NCBI GenBank assembly: GCA_030847615.1
Contig: JAUMIR010000001.1
Span: 440,440,687-440,504,686 of the forward strand
Direction: 5' to 3'
Length of the DNA: 64,000 nucleotides
Origin: Gambelia wislizenii
Taxonomy: Eukaryota; Chordata; Lepidosauria; Squamata; Crotaphytidae
The notes below the pieces were generated by a model. The model had not been told where the DNA came from, searched no databases, and saw nothing but the letters and a program-made list of their open reading frames with translations. Shown here one piece after another: positions 21,851 to 32,620 of the stretch (its first letter is position 1; the number at the start of each line of letters is the position of its first letter). Both the position numbers and the translations under genes were made by a program.

Positions 21851-22068
21851 TGGCTAGGAAGCTTTCCCCCTCCCCTAGTCAGCCACCATGTCATTCCAAG
21901 TCCGAGATGGGGCTGAAACAGCCCCACCTCCGACTTGTATCCAGCGTATAAGACGGCCCCTGACTTTTCAGCTGATTTTAGAGGCTGAAAAAGTCGTCTT
22001 ATACGCCAGAATATACGGTACTTAAATCCGTGGATACCAAATCTGTGGATACAGAGGGACAACTGTAT

Positions 22069-22664
22069 ATGCATTTACTGGGGACAAAGTAAATTCTAGC
22101 TCCAGGTTTTAAGTGGGTGGGAATCCAGGTTCTTCTCAAAGGAACATAGGAAAACTGTCCTATATTAAGTTGCGTTATTTGCTCAACTAAACCAATACTG
22201 TCATAAGCCTTCAACTGTGCTGATTTGGCAGGGGCTGTTCTGATTAATCCTCTGTAATTCTACGTTTTAAGATGCTTTTTGAATGTCCCCGTTTCTCTCT
22301 CCTCCTACCATTTCCCTTATTTATCCTTGGCTTACTTCAATTGCTGCAAATTGAGTTTGAAATTTTAAAAAAGGTAGTTTGCACTCAATTGGCTGGGGGA
22401 GGGGGAGGACAGGAAGCAGTGGAATCTTACCTTTCCCTGTAGACTTGGGCAAAAGCAAGCTGCTGTAGCCTCTCCTATTTTGTATGTTCTTCCTTGTTAA
22501 AAACGTTTGCCATCTTGACCACACTTGGATGCTGCTTGGTCACACATGTCCCAGTTTTCATCTGTGAAATGTTGGAAGGTATGCTATCAACTCTGATGGA
22601 CAGCAATGGCTGTTCAGGGTTTCACTCAGGACTGTTTTTGAACCTACCTGGAGGTTAATGCTAC
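22069..22664. other. Unassigned non-coding DNA
   Basis: No gene or clear repeat boundary is seen between the Tigger-like MITE and the L1 target duplication. Confidence 0.45.
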
Positions 22665-22682
22665 TCCTGAATGGTCTCTCAT

Positions 22683-24602
22683 TTTTTTTAAATATATTTT
22701 TATTAATTTTATAATCATACATTATATTATCCAATCAATACTTAGTTATTATAACACATAAAATTACTATAAACATCACAATTTTTCTATTAACTAATTT
22801 CAAAAGTTAACATAGATTCTTTACTATAATTCTATTCAAAAATATTAATTCCCCTACCCCCCCCCACCTCAGTGCTCCCCTTCACCGGAGCCATTATCCC
22901 TTACCTAATCTTTCCAGAATCTCATTTCTTCTCGTGGAGGTAACCTCCCATCTTTTGTCTGTAATACTTTTTTAACAAATACTTTCCAAATTTGATCAAA
23001 GTCACTTTCTTTCCAACTTCCTCTTCTTACTTTGATTCTACATGTTAACTTATCATTTATTGCCATCTTCCACACTTCTTTATACCACTCCTCCACTTGT
23101 ACATTTATTTGCATTTTCCAATGTCTTGCTATAATTAATCTTGCTGCCATTAATAAATTTGTTATTAAATCCTTTTCTGCTTGGTTCCCATTCTCTCCAT
23201 TATAAATTGACATCAATGCTATGTTCGGTTTCCTTTCTATATTTCTATTCAGAATATTCTCTATTTCTATGAAAACCATTTCCCAAAACTGCTGTACAAA
23301 TTTACAATTCCACCACATATGCATATATGTACCTATTTCTTGACAACCTCTCCAACAATATTTAGAGTTATTCTTATCTATATTATGCAATCTTGCTGGT
23401 GTCAAATACCATCTCCATATTATTTTATAATAATTTTCTTTTATCCGTATTGACATATTTTTAGATGTCTTTGTTTCCATATCTTATCCCATTCATGATC
23501 TCCAATTTTTTGCTTCAAGTCTTCCTCCCATATTCTCCTTAAATATCCCCCTTTGTCTTTTTTCCCTTATTTTTATCAATATTTTATATAATTCACTTGT
23601 AATACCTTTCATGCTTTCATTATCATCCCTCTTTTCACCTTTTTTCACCAAATTTTCAAATTTTGTAATTCCCTTGTTTCTTTAATTCCTTTCCCATTTT
23701 TTTTCCTTCAAATTATTTGGGATTTTTTTCCCATTATAATTGGTGTTAATACTGAATCAATAGGCAAAAATTCTCTCTTATTTTTATACCATATTTCCCA
23801 TATATTTTGCAGAAATGGGTTCTCAATTCCTTTAATTTCCTTTTTTGTAAAATTATCAAAAAATATATTCCATATTCTCTTTTCTATTCTCCCTGTTTCT
23901 GGCTCTAACCATTCTAAATCCCCCTGTCCTACAATTCCTTCTATAACATATCTCAATTGATTAGCTTCATAATATCCTTTTATTTTGGGAAGACCAAGTC
24001 CTCCCTCCTTCTGTGATATATACCAAAATAATGTATTTAATCTTGTCCTTTTCCCTCCATTACAATATTTATTCAGCATATTTTCTGCCATTTTTTCAAT
24101 TCTACTTCTGATACTTTTATCGGTAACATTCTAAACAAAAAAATTAGGTAATATTTTCATTTTAACTAAAGCTACTCTTCCAAACCATGATAGTTGAATA
24201 TTTTTATATTCTTCCAACTTCTTTTCCATTTCTTTCTTTAGTACCATAATATTTTTCTCTTCTAGTTCTTTTAAATATTTTGTAATATTTATTCCTAAAT
24301 ACTTAATATTACTTTTTAATCTTCTATTTTTTTTCTCTTTTACAAATATATTTTCTTCTTCCTTAGTATAGTTAAACAACATCATATCTGATTTATTCCA
24401 ATTAACCTGTAAGCCTGTCATCTCCCCAAATACTTTAAATGTTCTTTAATTTTTTCTATTCCGTTAATCAGTTCCTTAATTGTTAACAATGTATCGTCAG
24501 CAAACAAGCTTATCTTATGTTTTGTTTCTACTCCAATTCCTTCTATACTATTATCATTTCTTATCACATTTGCTAGAATTTCTATTACCATTGCAAACAA
24601 TA
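22683..24602 (-). mobile_element. L1 LINE, 5'-truncated, with 18-bp target duplication
   Basis: The 18-mer TCCTGAATGGTCTCTCAT occurs at 22665-22682 and again at 24603-24620. The left copy is followed by a T-run (the L1 A-tail read in reverse), and the reverse strand encodes L1 ORF2 protein. These are the hallmarks of target-primed reverse transcription: a reverse-strand insertion, truncated at its 5' side (24602). The body is very A/T-rich, unlike the flanks. Confidence 0.92.
22905..24600 (-). pseudogene. L1 ORF2 protein remnant (RT to C-terminal Cys motif)
   Basis: From 24600 downward the reverse strand encodes part of the RT palm, with 'ISLFADDTLLTI' (catalytic FADD at about 24504-24493). 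Then come 'TGLQVNWNKSDMMLFN' and 'IKYLGINIT' and, near 23360-23310, the L1 cysteine motif C-x3-C-x7-H-x4-C, seen as 'CWRGCQEIGTYMHMWWNC'. The frame is broken at about 24420, 24130, 23700 and 23480. Endonuclease and N-terminal RT are lost by 5' truncation. All named motifs present are intact in sequence. Confidence 0.9.
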
Positions 24603-24620
24603 TCCTGAATGGTCTCTCAT

Positions 24621-25189
24621 CAACATACTAATGCAGCCAGACCCTGCTTAGCTTCCAAAATATGATGAGACCAAAATATGGTGATATGCTGGGGCTCACC
24701 TATTTGCCCCCGGGAACAAATCATGTGGCTAGAGAGGAAGAGCTCAGCCACTCAGAGATAGTAGTTAGCACTGCATGTGCTACTGGGTCTGCCTAGTGTC
24801 CTCATACTTGTAGAAATGCTGTCCCATTTCCAGCACTGAAGGTTCAGCTGCCAGGCCAGTTGACTTGTGTACAAAGAAAATAGGCAGCAACATATCTTGT
24901 GCCAGCTATGGGATCCTGGAAGTGCAAGCTAAGTTTTCGTTGTATCAACTTTCCCCCCTTCCTTGGAAGGGAAGCTTTGTCAAGGGCCAAACACTTGCAG
25001 TGGATGAACCCAGCACCCAAAATAGGCTGGGACACCTTTCTATCTGCATTTACCTCCCTCCCTCCCTCTTTCTCTCTTTCATTCAGACAATCCCCTTCAA
25101 ACTCCCTCTCTACCTGTCCAACAGGCAGAAGTTATACATTACTCTTACCAGATAACATCCTGTGGGATCCCTGCAGTATAGGGAAACTT
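24621..25189. other. Unassigned non-coding DNA
   Basis: No supported gene. The first bases continue the pre-insertion sequence that lies left of the L1 target duplication. Confidence 0.45.
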
Positions 25190-25316
25190 ATTTAGAATTC
25201 TCAGCCAGAGAGCTCTACTGCTTCCCCAAATTACAAACCCCAGGATTCCATAGGATGCAGCCATGGCAGTTAAAGTGGAACCATAGCACTATAACTGTGT
25301 AGTATGAAAGGGTTCT
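25190..25316. repeat. Half of a palindromic MITE
   Basis: 'gattccataggatgcagcca' and 'ggcagttaaagtggaacc' match one arm of the 53278-53501 family. The other arm is missing. Confidence 0.5.
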
Positions 25317-25765
25317 ATGTCATGGTTAATACATGTTCCAGGTAAAACCCTTCTGGTGTAGCTGTCCAGATGTTCTTGCTCTGATCTGCCTCCCCCTCCC
25401 AATCCCTGCCCATGGATTTGGTAGCTAAGTTCCCTCCTATGTTTTTTTTTTGTCAGTCATCATTTGATTCATTCTTTTTTCCTTTCTTTCAGGAAAAGAC
25501 AGGTCTTCTTGTCTCTTGACATCCCCTGAAGAGGCATCTGTAATGTTCTGTTGATGGCTTGCAAAAAGAATCATGGATTTCTTAAGTTTTAGATAGACCA
25601 CACATTATACAAGAGTGGATTACTCAATATAGTGTCTTGTGAGTGGTAACAAACTAATTGGTAGTTAGATCTGCAAACTCATGTCACATGTTTAATCCTC
25701 AGAGGAAAAAAATAAAACATAAGGCCATATGCAGGGCAATGCTGGATCTATCCAAAAATCATCTA

Positions 25766-26338
25766 GGACTTTCTCAGATATGTCAAATGCGGCATCATAA
25801 GGACGTTTAATAATTGCAAAAGGGTGTGTGTATCAGATGATGTCACCCTTTTGCAGTCATATATCATTTAAAAACCACCCTATTTTATAGATGGTCCAAG
25901 CCATCAATATATCTCTGGCAGTGATTTGTTGCCGGCATTGCCAGCATTTGAATCCATGTGCCATTGTACTCACATGAATGCAGTATCAATGGGCAAACAC
26001 TTGTGGGTGAGATTGGGACAGTCAGGTAAGGTACACTCTTTTTATGACACCCCCCTTGTACTTTGAACATTTTAAGTGTTTTTTTTTCCTTTCCTTAACT
26101 TTTTGTGTCTTTGGTTTGGTTTGGTTTTGAAATTTCTGTGTGAGTGTCTTCTCACGAGAATTTGGGAGGTTTCAAACCCAGAAGAAAACAGAGTTCCGTT
26201 TGAGCTCCGTTGCTGCTGGGGAAGCCTCTTTAATGCCAGTAAAGGTAGGCCTGGTACGGGGAGTTCTTTTGCTGGCATAAAAATGCCACAATTTATGTCG
26301 ACAAAAGAGTATTACAGTGGGGTGGTCTGATAAAGTCC
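25766..26338. mobile_element. Harbinger-like MITE (TSD CTA/TTA)
   Basis: It starts GGACTTTCTCAGAT and ends GTCTGATAAAGTCC. The flanking triplets are CTA (25763-25765) and TTA (26339-26341), one mismatch. Inside, 'aaaagggtgt...cccttttgca' (about 25818-25860) forms a further inverted pair. The element is oriented opposite to 13966-14587 and 28904-29917. Correspondingly its donor-like word CAG|GTAAGG (26023-26031) lies on the + strand. Confidence 0.6.
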
Positions 26339-26341
26339 TTA

Positions 26342-27335
26342 GTCCATCATACTCTTTCCCACCGTTGTGTTGGGGGATGATAACACTCAATCCCTGGCAG
26401 AAGTCAAAAATATCTCAGCAAACTCAGCAGCAACCTGTTCCCAAGAAGACTCACACACAGAGTGTTGTCATTCAAACAAACAGGAGGCATTTTATCTTCA
26501 AGCTGGGGCAGTTGCAAAATGTACAGATATAAACAGCAGACAGACAAACTGCTTTGCCAGACATCAAGGTATTTCAAGAGAAAGAATGCTCTGAACTGAG
26601 CCTTCTTTTATACAGATTTACAGGGCATTGGCTCCCTCAACCACATGGGTGCATTACATCAGATTTTGCACTCCAGACTCTATCCTGATGGTATGCCCTC
26701 AAGTATCCTTCTTGTGCAGCTGTGGCCTCAAGGCTAGCATGACTTGGCAGTTCCTTGGCCACGGCTAGCATGACTTAGCAGTTGTTTGGCCATTTTCTAT
26801 GGAGTCCATGACTCTTGACTCGTTGTTAAACAAATGCCCATGGGAAGCCCACAGGTGTAACATGTAGGCAACACTTCTCTCCCTCTGCTGTTCCCAAACA
26901 GCTGATATTCACAGGTATTCTATCTCTATTTCTGGAGGTAGCATATGGACGGCAAGACTAGTGTTGTTTCCAGATGTGGTTTTTACGTTGCAACCACATT
27001 CCTCTGGATAACAGGTCTGTGTGATGTTGTCTTCAATTTGCACCTCTTTTTCTTCTTTCTTTTTCCAGAGAAAATGAGTAAAGGAAATGTATTGGCTATT
27101 GCAAAAAGAGGCATTAATGGATTGGTGCTGTACTTTAAAAAACAACAACATAACAAAACTCTGAAATGCTTTCAAATTGCTTTTTCATTCAATGGTTCAT
27201 TATGATTTGTTAAATTGTGTTTTAACATTTTAAACTTTCTGTTTTATTGTTATCTATACATATTTTAAATCTTTTTGTGAACTGCATATCCAAGTTCTGG
27301 GAAAAAGTTATCAGTCAAATAAACAAACATATACA
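26342..27335. other. Unassigned non-coding DNA
   Basis: No gene or complete element recognised; short open frames overlap on both strands without domains. Confidence 0.45.
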
Positions 27336-27880
27336 GTTGTAATCACAGTTATTCAGTACCCATTGCAAACTAGGTTTATTGTCAAAATTTACAGACTTTC
27401 TGCTGTTTGCAATGAACAAATCAAGCAAAAGCAATTGAAATAGCTCAACACAATGAATGCTTCAAGTGGTTTCCCCAAATTCAACTGAAAATGCAACTTA
27501 TAATGACTTCTCCAGTCTCAAAATTATTCAGCCTTCATGGCTAACATCTTTAGTACTTAGTAGAGCACTCTTTTGCTGTTACGTTATGCAAATGAAATGC
27601 ATAGCCAGACACCAACTTCTGGTAACGTTCCTAAGGAATTTTAGCCCATTCTTCATGAACAATGGCCTCCAGTTCAGTAATATTCTTTGGTTTGCATCCT
27701 GCAACCACCTTCTTCAAATCCCACCAGATATTTTCTATGGGGTTCAAGTCAGGTGATTGTGATGACCACTGTACAATCTTCCAGGACTTCTGCAATCAAA
27801 CCTTGGTGTAATTTGAGGTATAATTGGAATCACTGTCCTGTTGGAAGGTCCAATGATGCCCAAGCTTCAGCTTCCTTACA
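27336..27880 (-). pseudogene. Tc1/mariner transposase 3' fragment
   Basis: On the reverse strand near 27845-27790 the frame reads 'WTFQQDSDSNYTSNYTK', the block holding the second catalytic Asp of Tc1 transposases (QDxD-type). Then 'WSSQSPDLNPIENIWWDLKK' (about 27770-27710) holds the catalytic Glu of the DD34E triad in the canonical NPIEN context. Several in-frame stops follow. A TA-CAGTTG terminus lies at 27334-27341. The N-terminal DNA-binding domain and first Asp are missing, and the right side runs into a Sauria SINE fragment. Confidence 0.85.
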
Positions 27881-27884
27881 GATG

Positions 27885-28015
27885 GGTGGCTTTGAGCAAG
27901 CCACACATTCTCAGCCTCAGATAACCCCATGATAGATTCACTTTAGGGTTGCCATAATTTGGAAATGACTTGAGGGCACACATCATCATCATCACCGTCA
28001 TCAACAACAACATGG
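27885..28015 (+). repeat. Sauria SINE fragment
   Basis: It reads 'ggctttgagcaagccacac', 'cagcctcag', 'gggttgccataatttggaaa', 'tgacttgagggcacaca' and then (ATC)n and (AAC)n. This is the middle and tail of the Sauria SINE, missing the tRNA head. Confidence 0.65.
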
Positions 28016-28536
28016 ACACTTTAGGGTCTGATTCCCAGCACAATTAAAATCCATAGGTAACCATGTAATTCTTTCACTAGCCAGCTGTAAATACCGTATG
28101 AAAAAAATGGTCCTTGGTATTATTTTATAGGTATTATCCATCCCCCAGAAACCCCAAAATGAAAAAAAAAAAGTAAGAAAGTTGGCCAAAAATGAATCCA
28201 GACATGACATGGCATTAGGGCTGAAACTGTGAATATATTCACCACCCTACTGACCTGGAAACCCTCAGATGCCTGGTTTCTCCCTGGATCCCTTAAGGTT
28301 TTTTTTTTTTTTTTTTAATTCTGTTAGATCACAGATTTTATATTTCAGTGGATACCATCTAGATCCAGTGATCTGTTACTTCTTAATATGTCGCCAAGGC
28401 CTAGATTTTAATGTCCTATCAACACTATTTCCCCGTTCCTTTTCCAAAAAGTCAGTCTGGGCATGGGTTTATGCAGTAGAAATGGATACAAAGAATTCAT
28501 TCAGTTTTTACTGTCTCCTCATCCTCTGTCTGCACT

Positions 28537-30035
28537 AGAATCATAGAATCATAGAGTTGGAAGAGACCACAAGGGTCATCCAGTCCAACCGCCTGCCATG
28601 CAGGAAATCACGATCAAATCATTCCCGACAGATGGCCATCCAGCCTCTGTTTAAAAACCTCCAAGGAAGGAGACCCCACCACACTCTGAGGCAGTGTATT
28701 CCACTTCTGAAAAGCTCTTACTGTCAGGAAGTTCTTCCTAATGTTTAGGTGGAATCTCTTTTCCTGTAGTTTGAACCAATTGCTTCATGTCCTAGTCTCT
28801 GGGGCCGCAGAAAACAAGCTTGCTCCATCCTCAGTATGACATCCCTTCAAATATTTAAACATGGCTATCATGTCCCCTCTTAACCTTCTCTTCTCCAGAC
28901 TAAGGACTTTATCAAATGTGCCCTTAAAACCCGTTCCTGTTCCAGTACGCACCCACCCTCCCTCCTCCTGTCCCTGTAACTAAATTAAAAAAAAAATGTT
29001 TACACACTTACCTTAATCCCGGGACAGAAACTGCTCCCCCCTCCTCCGGCTGTCCAGGAAGCGAATGGAGCTCTCACAGAGCCCCCTCCCCTTCCTGGAG
29101 ACCAAGACCCCCTCCCCTTCCTGGAGACCAAATCACGTGGGGAATTTTAAAATAAAAAATCCCCCAAACCTCAAAGAAGTGCACCAAGCACCTAAACACC
29201 CTTAAAAAAACCAAAGTAACCTAGGGAGGAAACAAAAAAGGCTGTCACTTACCTCTTTGTCACAATTGAAACAGGAAGTGTTTTGCAGGGACCTCCCAGG
29301 ACCTTGCATTGTGCAGGATTTTTAAAAATAACAAAAACCCCAAACATCAAAAATTTAAATCAAGCACCTAAACAGCCTTTAAAAGAAACAAGTAAACAGG
29401 GGAGAGTACAAAAAAGTCTGTCACTTACCTGGATGTTCAGATCGTCACCAGAAGTGTTCTCTACTTACTTTCTAGGACCTTACAGAGGCAAGCAGCCAGG
29501 GGAAAATTAAAAAATAAAAATAGAAGCAGACGTCTAAAATTTAAAACAAGCACCAAAACACTTTTAAAGCTTTAAAAGCAACATGGGGAGGGTACAGAAA
29601 AGGCTGTCACTCACCTGGATGTCCAGATCGTACCCAGAAGTGTTTTAACATCGTGCCAGCATAACGGCACACCAGTTCACACACCCGTTACAGATATGGA
29701 ACCGGAACGGAAATTTAAATGGAACAGGAACGGGTTTTAAGGGCATGTCTGATAAAGTCCCTATTGACGACTTTTTCCCGTGAATAAAACAAAACAGAAA
29801 GCAAATGGGGTAAGAACGGGGTCAGAACGGGAGAGGGAAACATCGTCTGAAAAAAACCCTCTTTAGCGATCCTGTTCCATTTCTGTTCTGGTTTATTAAG
29901 CCTGTGTGATAAAGTCCTAAGCATGCCCAGCTCCCTAAGCCACTCCTCATAGGGCATGGCTTCCAGACCTCCCACCATCCTGGTTGCCCTCCTGTGGACA
30001 CGTTCCAGCTTCTCAATATTCTCCTTAAACCTCTA
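28537..30035 (-). mobile_element. CR1 3' fragment, split by a Harbinger-like element
   Basis: It starts with the octamer tail read in reverse ('tagaatcatagaatcatag') and the CR1 3' end. CR1 sequence stops at 28903 ('ttctccagactaa') and resumes at 29918 ('taagcatgcccagctcccta'), which are contiguous in the CR1 copies at 56035 and 60462. The C-terminal coding part is present but frame-broken. Confidence 0.88.
28904..29917. mobile_element. Harbinger-like MITE inside CR1 (TSD TAA), 1014 bp
   Basis: TAA lies at 28901-28903 and 29918-29920, and deleting the element plus one TAA restores contiguous CR1 sequence, so the boundaries are certain. It starts GGACTTTATCA and ends TGATAAAGTCC. A longer inverted arm of about 40 bp pairs 28904-28943 with 29720-29759, so a second internal end exists. 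Inside, a unit of about 155 bp is repeated three times (near 29165, 29330, 29520). Four donor-like words lie on the reverse strand: 29006-29014, 29247-29256, 29423-29431 and 29609-29617. Confidence 0.88.
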
Positions 30036-30982
30036 CTTCTGATCTATTTAAAGAATGTTTTATTGTTAGACATAATGATTTAATGAAGTGCTCCTCTAAT
30101 TTTTTTTTGTTTCTTTGCAACTTATTGTCTGCTTACAATTTTTTTTTTTTTTTTTGGCCACAGTTTGTGTGCCTTTTTGTTTTGCTTGTGCTCCTCTGCT
30201 GGGCATGGCTTCAGTTTCCTGAAGGAAACTTTCTTGCCTCTGTCATTGCTTTTTAACCACTGTAGTGTCCTCTCCCATGTAGTGGTACCTTTGCTGTATA
30301 CATTCTAGCGGAGTGTCCCATTATTGTGATTTTGAATAACCTACCAAGTTTCCTGGAGAGATTTGACCCTCTTGACTTTTCCTTCAGCTTCCTTTTCATC
30401 AGTCTTTTCAATTTTAAGAAATCTTTGCTTTTGAAATCAGATGTGATTGTATTGGCAGTTATCCATTCAACCATATGCTGAATTTAACAACACTATAGTC
30501 TTTGTATATCATTGGTTCAGGCACACTTGAATCTTGTCACAGTAGGTCCTAGGCATTTGTCAGGATTAAGTCCAGTGTTACCTCCCATGACTAATGGTTC
30601 TAGAGTATGGCCATTTAGAGAATTCTTGCTGTGACCAGTACACACATTTCCCATTCTGAGTGAGGGTAACTGTAGCCACACACTACTAGTACAGTTTCTC
30701 TTTTGGATGCCTAACATCTTGCTGAAATTCTTACATTCTTTCCTTTCCAGGAGATCCCAATATGGTTGGGTGGAGTCAGTTCAGAGCCACAATGAAATAT
30801 CAGTCCTTCTATAAAGAGACAGGGCTGAGAGAACCATGGCTGCTTCATACCACTGCCTGAACACCATGGAGCCAGATAATGCACTCAAATAGAACTTTAC
30901 CACATTGTACTTGCAGTTTCTTTGCAAATCTATGGGAAATATCACTTTACTTATGCCAAGCTAGTGCAGTACTGACCTATAC
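30036..30982. other. Unassigned DNA with one odd Lys/Arg-rich reverse frame
   Basis: No element was identified. The reverse strand at 30253-30474 encodes 73 codons rich in Lys and Arg ('KLKRLMKRKLKEKSRG'), and similar-looking frame continues past its stop. I do not recognise it; it could be a remnant of a repeat-encoded or host protein. T-runs lie at 30097-30107 and 30138-30155. Confidence 0.35.
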
Positions 30983-31362
30983 CATACCCTCCAATATTTC
31001 ATAGATGAAAATTAGGACACATGTGGCAGAGCCACATCATAGTGTAGTCAAAAGGGTGTGGCATGGCAGTAAAAGGTAAATATCATTATTGAGGAAGAAC
31101 ACACAAAACTACATATTATTTTAAGTAGGGAAACCCTGGAATGTATGTACCAACCTTAGAAAGTGCAAGACTCTTTCCCCCTCTTTCCCCTCCTGCTATG
31201 TTAAATTAATACAAACTACTCAGCAGCAACCGAGGACAAAGAGATAAAGTGGGAAGAGGAGAGAAAAACTGGGGCATTTTAAAGGCAGCCGAGAAAGTGG
31301 GGAATCAGAGGATTAATTGGGGATGTCTCTGTCAAATTGGGACAGTTGGTGGGGGGTTATGC
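30983..31362. repeat. Inverted-terminus repeat, 'cataccctccaa' family
   Basis: The left end 'cataccctccaatatttc' and the right end 'gggacagttggtggggggttatg' are approximate inverted copies. A second member lies at 57597-58138. I found no matching target duplication, so the superfamily is open. Confidence 0.5.
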
Positions 31363-31394
31363 CAGACAGGTTACTAAGATTGCCTGTGGAAACC

Positions 31395-32217
31395 ATTGCA
31401 CGCAGAGTTGGAGAAATAATGAGACCACACACATAGTTTTGGGGTGAAATAAAATGGAATCTTTATTTATCACCCTATTTATTTAATCCCTTAAATCTTC
31501 AGCGGGGGGAGGCAACCTAGTGAGGGAGCAGCTGAGGCGGATCGTCCCTTCTGGACTTATGCCCCCAGCTTCCCCGGGCGAACACCTGAGCCCTGCTGAG
31601 CAACCCCATGACTTGGGGTTGCTCAGCAGCCGGCCCGTGTCTGGAAGGTCAACCCGAAAGTCCCTCACGCAATCCATACAGATTAAGGTGAGGGGCTTAT
31701 CCTTCAGGCCAACCCCAAGGTAGGTCTCCTTCTGTTCTCCAAGATCTTACAATCTAAGGAGACCCTTCCAGAGACCGTCCCTTCACCGAAATCGGTGCCA
31801 TAGGTGTACACCATAATCTACGCCTCCCCCAATTCCCTATCGTGGGTGATAATTTGACCTAATTAGGTGCCACCCTGGCCAATTGTCCCATTTTGCCGCC
31901 TTCCTAGTATGGGGTAGGCGAAAAACCCCCTTATAAAAAGGGGGGGAAATTCCTACCCGGCTCCGAAGCAACCATTATCACACTATTCCAGCGTTGGGTG
32001 GGTGGGTCGCCAAGAGAGAAGGAGGCAGAGGAGAGGGACGGGCTGCCTTTTATGTGCTTGGCCCCGCCCCTCTCCTCGCGTCGCCGGCGCTTGCCGGTGA
32101 CGCAACAGTGGTCTCCGACTCCTCCCTGCCCGCAAGGGGTGCTTACCGGCCCTAGGCTTCGCCAGCGGTCCGGTAAGCAGCATTCTGTTACTGCTGCACA
32201 ATTATTTTGCTCCAACA
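31395..32217 (-). mobile_element. LTR-like block, candidate solo LTR
   Basis: Read on the reverse strand, it begins TGTTGGAGC (32217), has a TATA-like 'cacataaaaggc' near 32060, and ends with an AATAAA (near 31452) followed by a GT/T-rich stretch. This order (TG start, TATA box, polyadenylation signal) is that of a retroelement LTR. Two related blocks lie at about 63300-64000 (reverse) and 56640-57025 (forward, 3' part). No internal coding region adjoins it and I could not fix its second end or a target duplication. It could instead be a different non-coding element. Confidence 0.45.
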
Positions 32218-32450
32218 GGTAGGCAGCATGGGAAAAGAACCAACTTATTTAAGAGAATGTTATTATCCTGCTTGTGGCCTTTCCCAGAAACATCTGATTT
32301 ACTACTGTATGAACAGAATGCTGGTCTAAATAGTTTTTTCCTCTGACCCAACAGGGCTCTTTCTGTCTTCTCAAGTTATATGTACCTCTTATAGTTAACA
32401 GAGAGAGTGGAAGGGAGGCAAGAGGTAGGCAGGCAATAGGTAAAAGAGCA
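32218..32450. other. Spacer left of DIRS element
   Basis: Non-coding; nothing recognised beyond a short common repeat-like phrase ('aatgctggtctaaatag'). Confidence 0.4.
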
Positions 32451-32452
32451 TT

Positions 32453-32620
32453 CTTCTTCGTGGTCTCTGTGAATGCACACAATGGGTTAATCCTGCGCCT
32501 GCACACAGCACTTCAGAAACTTCCAGAAACCTCAATTTAAACTTTTGTGTGGTAGCTCTGCCCCCTCATCCCTGGCCTACATAAGCCCCCACCTCTCACC
32601 AACTGCTCAGTTCCTTTTTT
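32453..32620 (+). repeat. DIRS left inverted terminal repeat
   Basis: Words such as 'acaatgggttaatcctgcgc', 'cttcagaaacttccagaaac' and 'ctcaccaactgctcagttcc' recur as complements at 38603-38775. Confidence 0.92.

Larger units (their letters stand above)
19163..22018. mobile_element. TA-inserted DNA transposon derivative, 2.86 kb
   Basis: The left end CCGTATATTCCGGCGTATAA and the right end, whose complement is CCGTATATTCTGGCGTATAA, are inverted repeats that differ at one base. TA flanks each side (19161-19162, 22019-22020). Additional 'cgtataagatgac'-like words lie just inside both ends. No transposase is recognisable. Its interior holds a Tigger-like MITE, a Sauria SINE fragment, a palindromic MITE and a 90-bp minisatellite, so it has been a repeated target. 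A TA duplication suggests the Tc1/mariner superfamily, but I cannot name the family. Confidence 0.75.
18978..22065. mobile_element. Tigger-like MITE, split by a later insertion
   Basis: The left part (18978-19162) starts CAGTTGTCCCT and the right part (22021-22065) ends AGGGACAACTG. TA dinucleotides flank both (18976-18977, 22066-22067), as for Tc1/mariner/pogo elements. The left half matches the complete copies at 20293-20507 and 44604-44834. Joining the two halves across the insert gives the same order as the uninterrupted fragment near 21052, so the split is a simple insertion. Confidence 0.8.

Noticed and set aside
21301..21857. 149- and 154-codon open frames with regular repeats
   Set aside because: The 90-bp unit is a multiple of three, so frames stay open by arithmetic; several strands and frames give equally long products.
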